NCBI GenBank assembly: GCA_017472965.1
Contig: JAFUNR010000040.1
Coordinates: 1 to 46,225, forward strand
Length of the DNA: 46,225 bases
Source of the DNA: Oscillospiraceae bacterium
GTDB taxonomy: Bacteria; Bacillota; Clostridia; Oscillospirales; Ruminococcaceae
Direction of reading: 5' to 3'
Shown piece after piece: positions 8,004 through 16,472 of this stretch. The translations under genes were made by a program, and so were the position numbers. Each line of letters begins with the position of its first letter. Position 1 is the first letter of the stretch. The notes beneath the pieces are model-generated. The model made no database searches. It was not told the origin of the DNA and saw only the letters and a program-made list of their open reading frames with translations.

Positions 8004-8031
8004 TTGCAATCGGCCGCAGATGTGCTATAAT
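8004..8031 (+). promoter_or_regulatory. Promoter of the LURP-one-like gene (copy 2 of a repeated leader)
   Basis: -35 TTGCAA (8004-8009), 16-base spacer ending in TGC, -10 TATAAT (8026-8031). CCGCAGAT before the -10 and AATACGGAGGTG before the ATG are shared with the leader at 6609-6671. Confidence 0.75.
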
Positions 8032-8066
8032 AACAGTAAACCTGTGAGGAATACGGAGGTGCCGCC

Positions 8067-8543
8067 ATGAAACTGCTTTTCAAACAAAGATTTTTCTCGT
8101 GGCTGTGCTGCTACGACATTTACAACGAAGCCGGTGAAACGCTTTACACCGTCAAAGGAGAACTGTCGTGGGGACATCAGCTGCGCATTTACGATGCCGC
8201 CGGCCGCGCCGTCGGTATGGTCAAGCAGGTCCTTCTTACCTGGCTGCCCAAATTCGAAATCTATCTCGATGACCGGTACATAGGCTGCATCTGTAAGGAG
8301 TTTTCATTCTTCAAGCCGAAATTCAGCATCGATTTCAACGGCTGGCAGGTGGACGGTGATTGGTTTGAATGGGATTACAACATTCTGGACGCCGGCGGCT
8401 GGAGCATCGCCCATGTTTCCAAAGAGCTTTGGAACCTGACGGACACTTACTCGATCGTTGTGAATGATCCGCAGGACGCGCTGTGCGCGCTGATGCTGGT
8501 GCTGGCTATCGACGCAGAAAAGTGCTCGCGCAGCAACAACTGA
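8067..8543 (+). CDS. LURP-one-related / YxjI family protein
   Basis: A 158-aa soluble protein with the short beta-strand pattern of the LURP-one-related (Tubby C-terminal-like) fold, shared with Bacillus YxjI and phospholipid scramblases: repeated strands such as YDIYNEAGETLYTVKGEL, LRIYDAAGRAVGMVKQ and FEIYLDDRYIG. The fold wraps a central hydrophobic helix; here the C-terminal ALCALMLVLAIDAE segment would be that helix. The molecular function of bacterial members is unknown. The start has GGAGGTG eight bases upstream. The next gene starts 25 bases after the stop, so they probably form an operon. Confidence 0.75.
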   Translation: MKLLFKQRFFSWLCCYDIYNEAGETLYTVKGELSWGHQLRIYDAAGRAVGMVKQVLLTWLPKFEIYLDDRYIGCICKEFSFFKPKFSIDFNGWQVDGDWFEWDYNILDAGGWSIAHVSKELWNLTDTYSIVVNDPQDALCALMLVLAIDAEKCSRSNN

Positions 8544-8568
8544 GACCGGGCGCAGCGGAGGTGACGGA

Positions 8569-8904
8569 ATGAATTCCGCATATTACATATTTCTGGTACT
8601 GCTTATTCTGTGGCTGCTGTACACACAACGCAGAAACCTGTGGATGCTGCGGCAGCTGAGATCCCGAAAACCAAAGGAGAAAATCGAAATGAAGGCGCTT
8701 GCAGAACGGTTCATCGAAAAGGAAGTCATCCTGTACACATTCAACGGCAACCAGATCACCGGTTTCATCCGCGAGGTGACGGACGGCGCACTGCTGGTGG
8801 AGACCGGCGGCACACCGGAGGCTGTCAATCTGGATTTTGTCGTGCGCATCCGGGAATATCCCCGTAAGAAGAACGGCAAAAAGAAATCCGTGGTCCTGGA
8901 CTGA
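8569..8904 (+). CDS. Small membrane-anchored protein with DUF6897-like domain
   Basis: A 111-aa protein: a hydrophobic N-terminal helix (about 5-18), a basic linker, then a small beta domain (about 45-103) with FIEKEVILYTFNGNQITG and VNLDFVVRIREYP. That pattern resembles the short Firmicute family DUF6897, thought to be an Sm-like barrel; I am not certain of the assignment. It has a GGAGG site before ATG 8569, follows the LURP-one-like gene at 25 bases and ends before the terminator at 8919. Function unknown. Confidence 0.7.
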   Translation: MNSAYYIFLVLLILWLLYTQRRNLWMLRQLRSRKPKEKIEMKALAERFIEKEVILYTFNGNQITGFIREVTDGALLVETGGTPEAVNLDFVVRIREYPRKKNGKKKSVVLD

Positions 8905-8918
8905 ACCGAGCACAAAAT

Positions 8919-8956
8919 AAACTCTCCCGCCTGCAGCAGTGCAGACGGGAGAGTTT
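8919..8956. terminator. Bidirectional terminator between the small membrane protein and ABC-F genes
   Basis: Stem AAACTCTCCCGCCTGCA (8919-8935) with TGCAGACGGGAGAGTTT (8940-8956), one mismatch, with T-rich tails on both strands. Confidence 0.8.
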
Positions 8957-8981
8957 GTATTTCAGCGGTTTATCCGGTCAA

Positions 8982-10580
8982 TCAGCGGTTTGCCTTCCAC
9001 TCCAGAAATTCCTCGTAATTGCCGGTGCGGTCCAGACACCCGGGGGTGCCGGCACGCAGTTCGATGATACGGGTGGCGATATCATCGATGAACTGATGAT
9101 CGTGAGAAGCAAAGATCAGGTTGCCCGGGAAAGCGGCAAGGCCGTCATCCAGTGCCTGAATGCTTTCCAGATCCAGATGGTTGGTGGGCTGATCCAGCAG
9201 CAGCACATTGGCGCCGGTCATCATCATGCGGCTGAGCATGCAGCGCACCTTTTCGCCGCCGGAAAGCACTCTGGCAGGCTTATACACCTCGTCGCCGGAG
9301 AACAGCATCCGGCCAAGGAAGCCGCGTAGATAGGTTTCGGTGGGATCGGGGCTGTACTGGCGCAGCCACTCCACCAGATCGCCCTCGAAGCCCTCAAAAT
9401 AGGCGGAGTTATCCAGCGGGAAGTAGCTCTGGCTGGTGGAAACACCCCATTTGTAGCTGCCGGAATCCGGCTCCAGCTCGCCGGCAAGAATGCGCAGCAG
9501 CGCGGTGTTGCCGGCCTCGTTCTCGCCCACCAGAGCGATCTTGTCGCCATGGTTGACGGTAAAGCTGACATTGTCCAGCACCTTGACACCGTCCACGGTT
9601 TTGGTCAGCCCCTCCACAAAAAGGATATCCTTGCCGGCTTCGCGGTCAGGGGTAAAGCCCACAAAGGGATACCGGCGGCTGGAGGCGGGCATCTCCTCGA
9701 TCTGGATGGAATCGAGGATCTTTTTGCGGCTGGTGGCCTGACGGGACTTGGATTTGTTGGCAGAGAAGCGGCGGATGAAATCCTGCAGGTCACGGATCTT
9801 CTCCTCTTTCTTCTTATTCTGATTGCGGATCAGCTGCTGGATCAGGCGGCTGGATTCGTACCAGAAATCGTAGTTGCCGGCGTACATCTGCACCTTGTTG
9901 TAATCGATATCCACCGTGTAGCTGCACACGGCATTGAGGAAATGACGGTCATGGCTGACCACGATGGTGGTATAGGGATACTCGATGAGGAATTCCTCCA
10001 GCCAATTGATGGCATCGATATCCAGACCGTTGGTGAGCTCGTCCAGCAGCACAATGGTAGGCTGACCGAACAGAGCCTTTGCCAGCAGCACCTTCACCTT
10101 CTGGCGGCCGTCCAGTGCGGACATATCGGCATAGTGCAGCTCCATGGGGATACCCAGACCGTTGAGCAGCTGGTCAGCCTCGGTTTCGGCATCCCAGCCG
10201 TTCATCTCGGCAAATTCGCCCTCCAGTTCTGCGGCGCGCTCACCGTCCGCCTCGGTGAAATCCTCCTTGGCATACAGGGCGTTCTTCTCGCAGATGATCT
10301 GGTACAGGCGGGGATTTCCCATGATGACGGTATCCATCACAGAATAGGCATCATATTTGAAATGATCCTGCTCCAGCACGGACATACGGTCATCCTTGCC
10401 CATAGCGATCTCGCCGGTGGTGGGCTCCAGCTCACCGGAAAGGATGCGCAGCAGGGTGGATTTACCCGCACCGTTGGCGCCGATGATGCCGTAGCAATTG
10501 CCCGGCTTAAAGGTGAGATCCACATGCTTATACAGGGTGCTGCCCGCAAACTGCAGGCTGACATCGGATACAGTTAACAT
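8982..10580 (-). CDS. ABC-F family ATPase (YkpA/YbiT-like) with one degenerate ATP site
   Basis: A 532-aa soluble protein with two ABC domains and a linker, of the ribosome-associated ABC-F class, closest in feel to the YkpA/YbiT branch (YAGNYDFWYESS and SKSRQATSRKK in the linker). Domain 1 has a good Walker A (GANGAGKST, 34-42) and Walker B D180-E181 but a changed signature, LDGRQ (156-160), and LTNGLD. Domain 2 has a normal signature LSGGE (439-443) but Walker A GENEAGNT (352-359), with the Lys replaced by Asn, and LLDQP, with Gln464 in place of the catalytic Glu. Thus one composite site is intact and the other wholly altered. GGAG lies nine bases before ATG. It follows hemW by 54 bases. 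Confidence 0.92.
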   Translation of the reverse strand: MLTVSDVSLQFAGSTLYKHVDLTFKPGNCYGIIGANGAGKSTLLRILSGELEPTTGEIAMGKDDRMSVLEQDHFKYDAYSVMDTVIMGNPRLYQIICEKNALYAKEDFTEADGERAAELEGEFAEMNGWDAETEADQLLNGLGIPMELHYADMSALDGRQKVKVLLAKALFGQPTIVLLDELTNGLDIDAINWLEEFLIEYPYTTIVVSHDRHFLNAVCSYTVDIDYNKVQMYAGNYDFWYESSRLIQQLIRNQNKKKEEKIRDLQDFIRRFSANKSKSRQATSRKKILDSIQIEEMPASSRRYPFVGFTPDREAGKDILFVEGLTKTVDGVKVLDNVSFTVNHGDKIALVGENEAGNTALLRILAGELEPDSGSYKWGVSTSQSYFPLDNSAYFEGFEGDLVEWLRQYSPDPTETYLRGFLGRMLFSGDEVYKPARVLSGGEKVRCMLSRMMMTGANVLLLDQPTNHLDLESIQALDDGLAAFPGNLIFASHDHQFIDDIATRIIELRAGTPGCLDRTGNYEEFLEWKANR

Positions 10581-10634
10581 GACTACGGCTCCTTATGCAT
10601 TCGATCGATTACTTTTTGTATTGTTTTGACGGAA

Positions 10635-11717
10635 TTATACAAGATTACAAAGGATACTGTTCTGCACCAGCAGGCCGCGCGGGGTCAGACGGATACGGTC
10701 ACCATCCAGCGCGGCAAGGCCGTTCTTTTCGCACCGGCGCAGAAAGGCTTGCTGCGCCGCGCTGAAGCTGACACCCCAGCGCCCCTGCAGTTCGGCGAGC
10801 GAAAGCCCCTTTGCCAGCCGCAGCTGCAGCAGGATGAAATCCTCGGCAGTGCATTCGCCGTCCGGCACAGGCTGTGCGCCGGCGATGAATGCGGCGGTAT
10901 CTGCCGGATAGCAAAAGCGGCGGCTGCCAATGCAGCTGTGCGCCGCAGGGCCGATGCCCAGATAATCCTGACAGTTCCAGTAGCAGAGATTGTGCCGGCT
11001 TTCGTATCCCGGAAGGGCAAAATTGGATATCTCGTACTGCGCAAAACCCCGGGCGGCGCATTCCTCCACACAGGCAAGGTAGAAATCAGCGGCGGCATCC
11101 TCATCCGGCAGCCCCTGCGGAGGAGACTTGCCGAAAGGGGTACCCGGCTCGATTTTCAGAAGATAGCTGCTGATATGCTTTACGCCGCAGCCGCACAGCA
11201 GCTCCAGCGTGTCATACAGCTCTTTTACAGAGTATTCCGGCAGTGCCAGCATCACATCACCGCTGATATTCTCAAACCCGGCCGCCGCTGCGTTCTGCAG
11301 CATGGTGCGGCTCTCGGCAGCGGTATGGATGCGTCCCAGCCGGTGCAGCGAAGCATCACTTGCGCTCTGTACGCCCACGCTCAACCGGTTGGCGCCAGCG
11401 GTGCGAAAATCCCGCAGCTTTGCGGCATCCGCTGTACCGGGGTTTGCCTCCAGCGTAATCTCGGCATCCGGCAGCGGTTCCAGTGCATCAAGCAGTGCTT
11501 CCAGCTGACGGGCGTTCAGCAGGCTGGGCGTACCGCCGCCGAAATAGACAGTGGCGGGGCGCCGCCAGCTCTCCTTTTGTTTCCACCGGGCGATCTCGCG
11601 CCGCAGTGCATCAATGTATTCCTGCGGCACGCTGCGGCTGCAGCCCAGTGAATAGAAGTCGCAGTAATTGCACTTCTGAAAGCAGAACGGAATATGAAGA
11701 TAGATCCCGAGCGTCAC
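10635..11717 (-). CDS. hemW: Radical SAM HemW-like protein (coproporphyrinogen oxidase family)
   Basis: A 360-aa radical SAM enzyme with the cluster motif C12-FQK-C16-NY-C19, followed by YFGGGTPS and EANPG. HemW proteins bind haem and probably insert it into target enzymes; they were formerly named HemN-like coproporphyrinogen III dehydrogenases. The position just after lepA is the classical Firmicute order. The start is GTG 11717, with AGAGGGGG eight bases before it. A moderate hairpin with T-run lies between lepA and this gene. Confidence 0.92.
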   Translation of the reverse strand: MTLGIYLHIPFCFQKCNYCDFYSLGCSRSVPQEYIDALRREIARWKQKESWRRPATVYFGGGTPSLLNARQLEALLDALEPLPDAEITLEANPGTADAAKLRDFRTAGANRLSVGVQSASDASLHRLGRIHTAAESRTMLQNAAAAGFENISGDVMLALPEYSVKELYDTLELLCGCGVKHISSYLLKIEPGTPFGKSPPQGLPDEDAAADFYLACVEECAARGFAQYEISNFALPGYESRHNLCYWNCQDYLGIGPAAHSCIGSRRFCYPADTAAFIAGAQPVPDGECTAEDFILLQLRLAKGLSLAELQGRWGVSFSAAQQAFLRRCEKNGLAALDGDRIRLTPRGLLVQNSILCNLV

Positions 11718-11758
11718 GGCTGCAGCCCCCTCTCGCTTGAAAATTGTACGGTGACAGG

Positions 11759-11792
11759 AAAAACGGCCCGCCGCCCCAAAGGCACGGGTCGC
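11759..11792 (-). terminator. Possible weak terminator or attenuator between lepA and hemW
   Basis: On the minus strand, CCCGTGCC can pair with GGGC-G-GCGGG (one bulge, one G-T pair), followed by GTTTTTCC. The stem is imperfect, so partial read-through into hemW is likely. Confidence 0.4.
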
Positions 11793-11815
11793 TTTTCGTT
11801 TTTCGGATTAACAGA

Positions 11816-13618
11816 TCAGCTGTCCAGCTTGAGAACGGCGGTAAATGCCTCGCTGGGTACTTCCACGCTGCCCAGCTGGCGCATCTTCTTCTTGCCTTCC
11901 TTCTGCTTTTCCAACAGCTTTTTCTTACGGGTGATATCGCCGCCGTAGCACTTGGCAAGCACATCCTTACGCATGGCTTTGACCGTCTCGCGGGCAATGA
12001 CACGCCCGCCGATGGCAGCCTGAATGGGGATCTCGAACAGCTGACGGGGGATATTTTCCTTGAGTTTTTCAGCCAGACGGCGGCCGCGGTCATAGGCTTT
12101 GTCGGCGTGAACGATCAGGCTGAGGGCATCCACCGACTCGCCGTTGAGCAGCAGATCAAGGCGCACCAGCTTGCTGGCCTTATATTCCTTGATCTCGTAA
12201 TCATAGCTGGCATAACCGCGGCTGCGGCTCTTGATGCAATCGAAGAAATCGTAGATGATCTCGCCCAGCGGCAGCTCGTAGTGCAGATCCACACGGGTGG
12301 CATCCATGTACTTCATATCAATAAAGATGCCGCGGCGATCCTGACAAAGCTCCATCAGGCTGCCCACATAATCGGTGGGGGTATAGATGTGCGCGTTGAC
12401 ATAGGGTTCCTCGGCGGTGGCCACCTTGGCGGGATCCGGAAAATCGGTGGGGTTGTAAACCACGGTCTTTCCGCCGTCGGTCAGGGTGAAATGGTATTCC
12501 ACGCTGGGGGCGGTAGTGACCAGATCCAGATCGAATTCACGCTCCAGGCGCATGGTGATGATCTCCAGATGCAGCAGACCGAGGAAGCCGCAGCGGAAGC
12601 CGAAGCCCAGCGCGGTAGAGGTCTCCGGCTCAAAGCTGAGAGAGGCATCATTGAGCTGCAGCTTTTCCAGTGCATCGCGCAGATCACCGTAGCGGGCACC
12701 ATCCGCAGGGAACACACCGCAGAACACCATGGGAGTAACCTTGCGGTAACCGGGCAACGGCTCATCGCAGGGATCGTTTGCCAGCGTGACGGTATCGCCC
12801 ACACGGGTATCGCGCACATTCTTGATGCTGGCGGTGATGTAGCCCACCTCGCCGGCGGAAAGCTCGGCACAGGGGGCCAGCTGCAGTGCACCCATATGAC
12901 CCACATTGACCACATCGAATTCGCAGCCGGTCTCCATCATGCGGATGGTATCGCCCGCCTTTACCCGGCCGTTGACCACACGGACATAAACGATAACGCC
13001 CTTGTAGCTGTCATAAATACTGTCGAAGATCAGTGCCTGCAGCGGTGCATCGGGATCGCCGGCGGGTGCAGGCACATCGCGCACCACAGCCTCCAGCACA
13101 TCCTTTACATTCAGGCCGGTCTTGGCAGAAACGCGGGGCGCATCCATGCAGGGCAGGCCGATGACATCCTCCACCTCCTGCGCCACGCGGTCGCACTCGG
13201 CGCTGGGCAGGTCGATCTTGTTCAGGATGGGCACGATCTCCAGATCATGCTCCAGAGCCATATAGGTATTAGCCAGTGTCTGAGCCTCCACACCCTGCGT
13301 GGCATCCACCACCAGCACGGCACCCTCACAGGCAGCAAGGCTGCGGCTGACCTCGTAGCCGAAGTCCACATGGCCCGGGGTATCGATGAGGTTAAGCTGG
13401 TACTCCTCGCCATCATCGGCGCGGTAGAGCATATTGACGGCGCGGGCCTTGATGGTGATGCCGCGCTCCTGCTCCAGTTCCATATCGTCCAGAACCTGAT
13501 CGTACATCTCGCGGTCATCCACCGCTTCGGTCAGCTGCAGAATGCGGTCTGCCAGCGTGGATTTGCCGTGGTCAATGTGGGCGATGATACAGAAATTGCG
13601 AATTTTGCTCTGATCCAT
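11816..13618 (-). CDS. lepA: Elongation factor 4 (LepA)
   Basis: A 600-aa translational GTPase of standard length that back-translocates or remodels stalled ribosomes. G motifs: AHIDHGKST (13-21), DTPGH (79-83), NKID (133-136); RGITI is the G2 block (52-56). The C-terminal LepA-specific part is present ([21 protein letters not shown]). The start is ATG 13618, with GGAGG twelve bases upstream. It lies in the minus-strand series ttcA-alr-lepA-hemW with short gaps. Confidence 0.97.
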   Translation of the reverse strand: MDQSKIRNFCIIAHIDHGKSTLADRILQLTEAVDDREMYDQVLDDMELEQERGITIKARAVNMLYRADDGEEYQLNLIDTPGHVDFGYEVSRSLAACEGAVLVVDATQGVEAQTLANTYMALEHDLEIVPILNKIDLPSAECDRVAQEVEDVIGLPCMDAPRVSAKTGLNVKDVLEAVVRDVPAPAGDPDAPLQALIFDSIYDSYKGVIVYVRVVNGRVKAGDTIRMMETGCEFDVVNVGHMGALQLAPCAELSAGEVGYITASIKNVRDTRVGDTVTLANDPCDEPLPGYRKVTPMVFCGVFPADGARYGDLRDALEKLQLNDASLSFEPETSTALGFGFRCGFLGLLHLEIITMRLEREFDLDLVTTAPSVEYHFTLTDGGKTVVYNPTDFPDPAKVATAEEPYVNAHIYTPTDYVGSLMELCQDRRGIFIDMKYMDATRVDLHYELPLGEIIYDFFDCIKSRSRGYASYDYEIKEYKASKLVRLDLLLNGESVDALSLIVHADKAYDRGRRLAEKLKENIPRQLFEIPIQAAIGGRVIARETVKAMRKDVLAKCYGGDITRKKKLLEKQKEGKKKMRQLGSVEVPSEAFTAVLKLDS

Positions 13619-13674
13619 ATACGGGTCATTCCTCCAATGCAGCCGGCGGCTGCGGTTTTTCTATAATTCCGGTC

Positions 13675-14856
13675 TCAGTCCTCAAGATAATCGGTATGCG
13701 CCACCTCTGCGCCGTTCCGGCGGTACAGGCGCGGCACCCGGCGGGACAGACCGCAGATGACGGTGTAATTGATGGTGCCGGTCTTTTGCGCCACGGTATC
13801 GATGGTATCCGCCGCCTCGCCGCCGAACAGGGTGACGATATCGCCGGCGCGGGTCTCGGGGATATCCGACACATCCAGCATCAGCTGATCCATGCAGACA
13901 TTGCCGATCTGCGGCGCGGGACGGCCGTGGATGCTGCACACGCCTTTATTGGACAGACCGCGGGGATAGCCGTCGGCATAGCCGGCGGTGACGGTGGCGA
14001 TACGCATATCCTGCGGGGCACAGAAGGTGCGGCCATAGCTGACATATTCCCCTTTTTTCAGCGTCTTGACCATAGCCACGCGTGCCTTCAGGCAAAGTGC
14101 GGGGCGCAATTCGTGACAAAACGGAGCCTGCTCCGGCGAAGGGGCAAGACCATACTGCACGATACCCGGGCGCACCAGATCGTAGCGGGGCACCGCATCG
14201 CTGAACAGCGCAGCGGAGTTGCAGCAATGCACGGTCTGCAGCTTTGCGCCGCAATCCCGCAGCTGGCGCAGCGCATCCAGAAAGACAGCGTGCTGGGCAT
14301 CGGTATAGGCAATATCCTCATCCGCATCGGAATCCGCCACGCAGAAATGGGTGAACGCACCGGTGATATTCAACCAGGACAGACCGCAGCATTCCCGCAG
14401 CTGCTCGTTGGCGGTATCCGCATCGGAGAGCACCGCAAAGCCGATGCGGCCCATGCCGGTATCCAGCGCCAGATGTACCTGCACCCGCACGCCTGCAGCG
14501 GCAGCGGCAGCATTCAGCTGGTATGCAAAATCCATATCCGGCACGGTCTGGACAAGATCCATCTCCACCAGACGGGCGGCAGCGTGGGGCGGCGTATAGC
14601 CAAGGATCAGGATCGGCTGACGGATACCGGCACGGCGCAGGCGCTCGGCCTCCGGCAGACAGCTGACCGCAAACCAGTCGGCAGCACCGATATCGGAAAG
14701 ATAGTGCGCGATGATGATATCGCCATGGCCGTAGGCATCCGCCTTGACCACCGCCATCACAGCGGCACCGGCCGCCTTGCGCCGGATGACCGCGTGATTA
14801 TTCGCAAGGGCATCAAGATCGATCTCGGCCCAGCAGCGCAGCTGTGTATGATCCAC
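13675..14856 (-). CDS. alr: Alanine racemase
   Basis: A 393-aa PLP enzyme making D-alanine for peptidoglycan. The PLP lysine is K38 in VVKADAYGHG and the second catalytic base is Y274 in YVSYGRTF; the fold-III barrel and C-terminal beta domain are complete. The start is GTG 14856, just after AGGGGA. It lies 24 bases after ttcA and 56 bases before lepA, suggesting one transcript. Confidence 0.95.
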   Translation of the reverse strand: MDHTQLRCWAEIDLDALANNHAVIRRKAAGAAVMAVVKADAYGHGDIIIAHYLSDIGAADWFAVSCLPEAERLRRAGIRQPILILGYTPPHAAARLVEMDLVQTVPDMDFAYQLNAAAAAAGVRVQVHLALDTGMGRIGFAVLSDADTANEQLRECCGLSWLNITGAFTHFCVADSDADEDIAYTDAQHAVFLDALRQLRDCGAKLQTVHCCNSAALFSDAVPRYDLVRPGIVQYGLAPSPEQAPFCHELRPALCLKARVAMVKTLKKGEYVSYGRTFCAPQDMRIATVTAGYADGYPRGLSNKGVCSIHGRPAPQIGNVCMDQLMLDVSDIPETRAGDIVTLFGGEAADTIDTVAQKTGTINYTVICGLSRRVPRLYRRNGAEVAHTDYLED

Positions 14857-14879
14857 AAAATCCCCTGCCTTTCATCGTT

Positions 14880-15644
14880 TTATCCGTTTCTTTCAATCCA
14901 TTCCCGCTTTTTGCGGCGGCCCGGGCTGGTGGGGGTCCAGTTGTCCAGTCCGGATTTCTGCAGTGCTCCCAGCATTTTCTGCCGGAAGGCCGGATCTCTG
15001 TGCACCATATCCCGCACAAATTCCTTCATATTCTCCCGCTCGGTAACACCGTCGGCCGGGCAGCGGCTTTTGACCACCGGCAGTTCCAGCGCACGCACGG
15101 CACGCTGTACCTCGGCCTCGGTGGCAAGCACCATGGGACGGATACAGACAAGCTCCTTGCGCGAAAGATACATCTTCGGCGCAAAGCTGCCGATGCGGCC
15201 CTCGCGCCAGAGGTTCATATAAAAGGTTTCAATGGCATCGTCCAGATGGTGGCCCAGCGCGATCTTATTGCAGCCCAGCTCCACCGCTGTATCGTGCAGT
15301 GCACCGCGGCGCATTTTTGCGCACAGTGCACAGGGGTTTTCCTCTTTGCGCACATCGAAGATGATACGCCCGATATCGGTGCGCTTTATGACATAGGGGA
15401 CATCGTATTTCGCAAAAAGCTCCTGCAGCGGGGTATAATCGGCGGGCTCGCCGCCGAACTGGGGATCCAGCGAAAGAGCGGTTATCGCAAATGGCTTTTC
15501 GTAGTATTTGCGCAGCCGCGCCAGCGCAACGGTGAGTGCGACACTGTCCTTGCCGCCGGAAACGCCTACGCAGACATGATCGCCCGCTTCGATCATTTCA
15601 TACTCTTGCATCGCCTTGCGCACAAGGCCTTCCAGACGCTGCAT
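14880..15644 (-). CDS. ttcA: TtcA/TtuA family tRNA thiolation protein
   Basis: A 254-aa PP-loop ATPase that adenylates a tRNA base for sulfur transfer. Seen: the PP-loop SGGKDS (29-34), C105-AL-C108 in NPCALCAKMRRG (iron-sulfur ligands in TtcA), GHHLDDAIET (131-140) and C195 in RCPADG. The family makes 2-thiocytidine-32 in tRNA; TtuA-type variants thiolate U54, so the target base is uncertain. Start ATG 15644 has GGGAG eight bases upstream; the frame reaches 15668 without a site. First gene of the minus-strand housekeeping series. Confidence 0.85.
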   Translation of the reverse strand: MQRLEGLVRKAMQEYEMIEAGDHVCVGVSGGKDSVALTVALARLRKYYEKPFAITALSLDPQFGGEPADYTPLQELFAKYDVPYVIKRTDIGRIIFDVRKEENPCALCAKMRRGALHDTAVELGCNKIALGHHLDDAIETFYMNLWREGRIGSFAPKMYLSRKELVCIRPMVLATEAEVQRAVRALELPVVKSRCPADGVTERENMKEFVRDMVHRDPAFRQKMLGALQKSGLDNWTPTSPGRRKKREWIERNG

Positions 15645-15681
15645 AAGCCGCACTCCCCCTTTTATCATATTTAACTGTATT

Positions 15682-15710
15682 ATTATATACGAAAAATTCC
15701 GGAAAGTAAA
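15682..15710 (-). promoter_or_regulatory. Promoter of ttcA-alr-lepA series
   Basis: Minus strand -35 TTTACT (15705-15710), 17-base spacer, -10 TATAAT (15682-15687), about 38 bases before the ttcA ATG. Confidence 0.7.
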
Positions 15711-15764
15711 GCAAAACCGTACTTTGCAGCAAAATACACAAAAAGCAGAATCTGTTTTTTAAAT

Positions 15765-15827
15765 TTGCGTTTTGAGAATTCGCGAGAAAACAAGAGAAAA
15801 CAAGAGAAAATCGAAGCTTGCGTTTTG
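15765..15827. repeat. A-rich tandem and direct repeats before the rplM promoter
   Basis: The 10-mer GAGAAAACAA occurs twice in tandem (15784-15803) with a third partial copy, and TTGCGTTTTG flanks it at 15765-15774 and 15818-15827. The 10-bp period keeps the A-tracts on one helix face. The region lies 27 bases before the -35 of rplM. Confidence 0.7.
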
Positions 15828-15853
15828 TAAATTAAAAAATCTCAAAAAGGGTA

Positions 15854-15882
15854 TTGACACCGTGCTTCGGATTTAGTATAAT
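15854..15882 (+). promoter_or_regulatory. Consensus promoter of rplM-rpsI
   Basis: Perfect -35 TTGACA (15854-15859), 17-base spacer and perfect -10 TATAAT (15877-15882). The best promoter in the window, as expected for ribosomal protein genes. Confidence 0.9.
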
Positions 15883-15936
15883 CATACTCGTGCCCGAATG
15901 GGTGCAGGCTCTGAAACCGGAGTCTGCGGATGTGTC

Positions 15937-15989
15937 AGGTGGCGTAAGCAAAGCCTGTGAGGAGATCATCGGCTGTGCTTTCGTCACCT
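15937..15989 (+). promoter_or_regulatory. Structured 5' leader of rplM (candidate L13 autoregulatory site)
   Basis: Inside the about 140-base leader, AGGTGGCGTAAGCA (15937-15950) pairs with TGCTTTCGTCACCT (15976-15989) with two mismatches, and the helix continues inward as AGCC (15952-15955) with GGCT (15971-15974). There is no T-run, so it is not a terminator. Position and size fit an L13 leader of the kind known in other Firmicutes. Confidence 0.55.
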
Positions 15990-16027
15990 AACGATCTCGA
16001 TTGAAAATCAATATGGAGGAACAAAAC

Positions 16028-16456
16028 ATGAGCACTACTATGGCAAAACCCGAAACGGTTGAGCGCAAATGGTATGTCATCGATGCTGCCGGCAAGCCCC
16101 TGGGCCGTACCGCTGCTGCTGTCGCCACCCTGCTGCGCGGCAAGCACAAGGTCACCTACACCCCCAACGTGGATTGCGGCGATCATGTCATCGTCATCAA
16201 CTGCGACAAGGCTGTGCTGACCGGCAACAAGCTGGAGAAGAAGTTCTATCGTTATCATTCCGGTTGGATCGGCGGTCTGAAGGAGATCCAGTACAAAACT
16301 CTGATGGCCAACAATTCCGACAAGGCTATGATGCTGGCTGTGAAGGGCATGCTGCCCAGCAACACCATGGGCGCCAACGAGCTGAAGCGTCTGCGCTGCT
16401 ACAAGGGTGCTGAGCACGACAATGCCGCTCAGAAGCCCGAAGCCTACAACGTGTAA
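16028..16456 (+). CDS. rplM: 50S ribosomal protein L13
   Basis: A 142-aa large-subunit protein of standard length; WYVIDAAGKPLGR and the VKGMLPSNTMGANELKRLRCYKGAEH block are diagnostic. The start is ATG 16028, with GGAGG eight bases before it; two upstream in-frame ATGs lack such a site. Followed by rpsI after 16 bases in the usual two-gene operon. Confidence 0.97.
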   Translation: MSTTMAKPETVERKWYVIDAAGKPLGRTAAAVATLLRGKHKVTYTPNVDCGDHVIVINCDKAVLTGNKLEKKFYRYHSGWIGGLKEIQYKTLMANNSDKAMMLAVKGMLPSNTMGANELKRLRCYKGAEHDNAAQKPEAYNV

Positions 16457-16472
16457 TAGGGGGTAACGAAGA

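Noticed and set aside
10581-10634. A separate promoter for the ABC-F gene (TATAAT at 10634-10639 on the minus strand).
   Set aside because: The hexamer overlaps the hemW stop codon and has no acceptable -35 at 15-19 bases, so co-transcription with hemW is equally likely.
11744-13666. A 640-codon open frame on the plus strand opposite lepA.
   Set aside because: It mirrors the lepA codon pattern (rich in His, Gly, Ala, Ile), has no ribosome-binding site and overlaps an unmistakable gene. Similar antisense frames over alr (13696-15222), the GH106-like gene (17076-19628), the PfkB region (36253-38361) and the HAD/DHS-like genes (38276-40108) are rejected for the same reason.
15784-15811. Short tandem repeats as a possible CRISPR array.
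   Set aside because: The unit is only 10 bases with no spacers; it is a simple A-rich tandem repeat.
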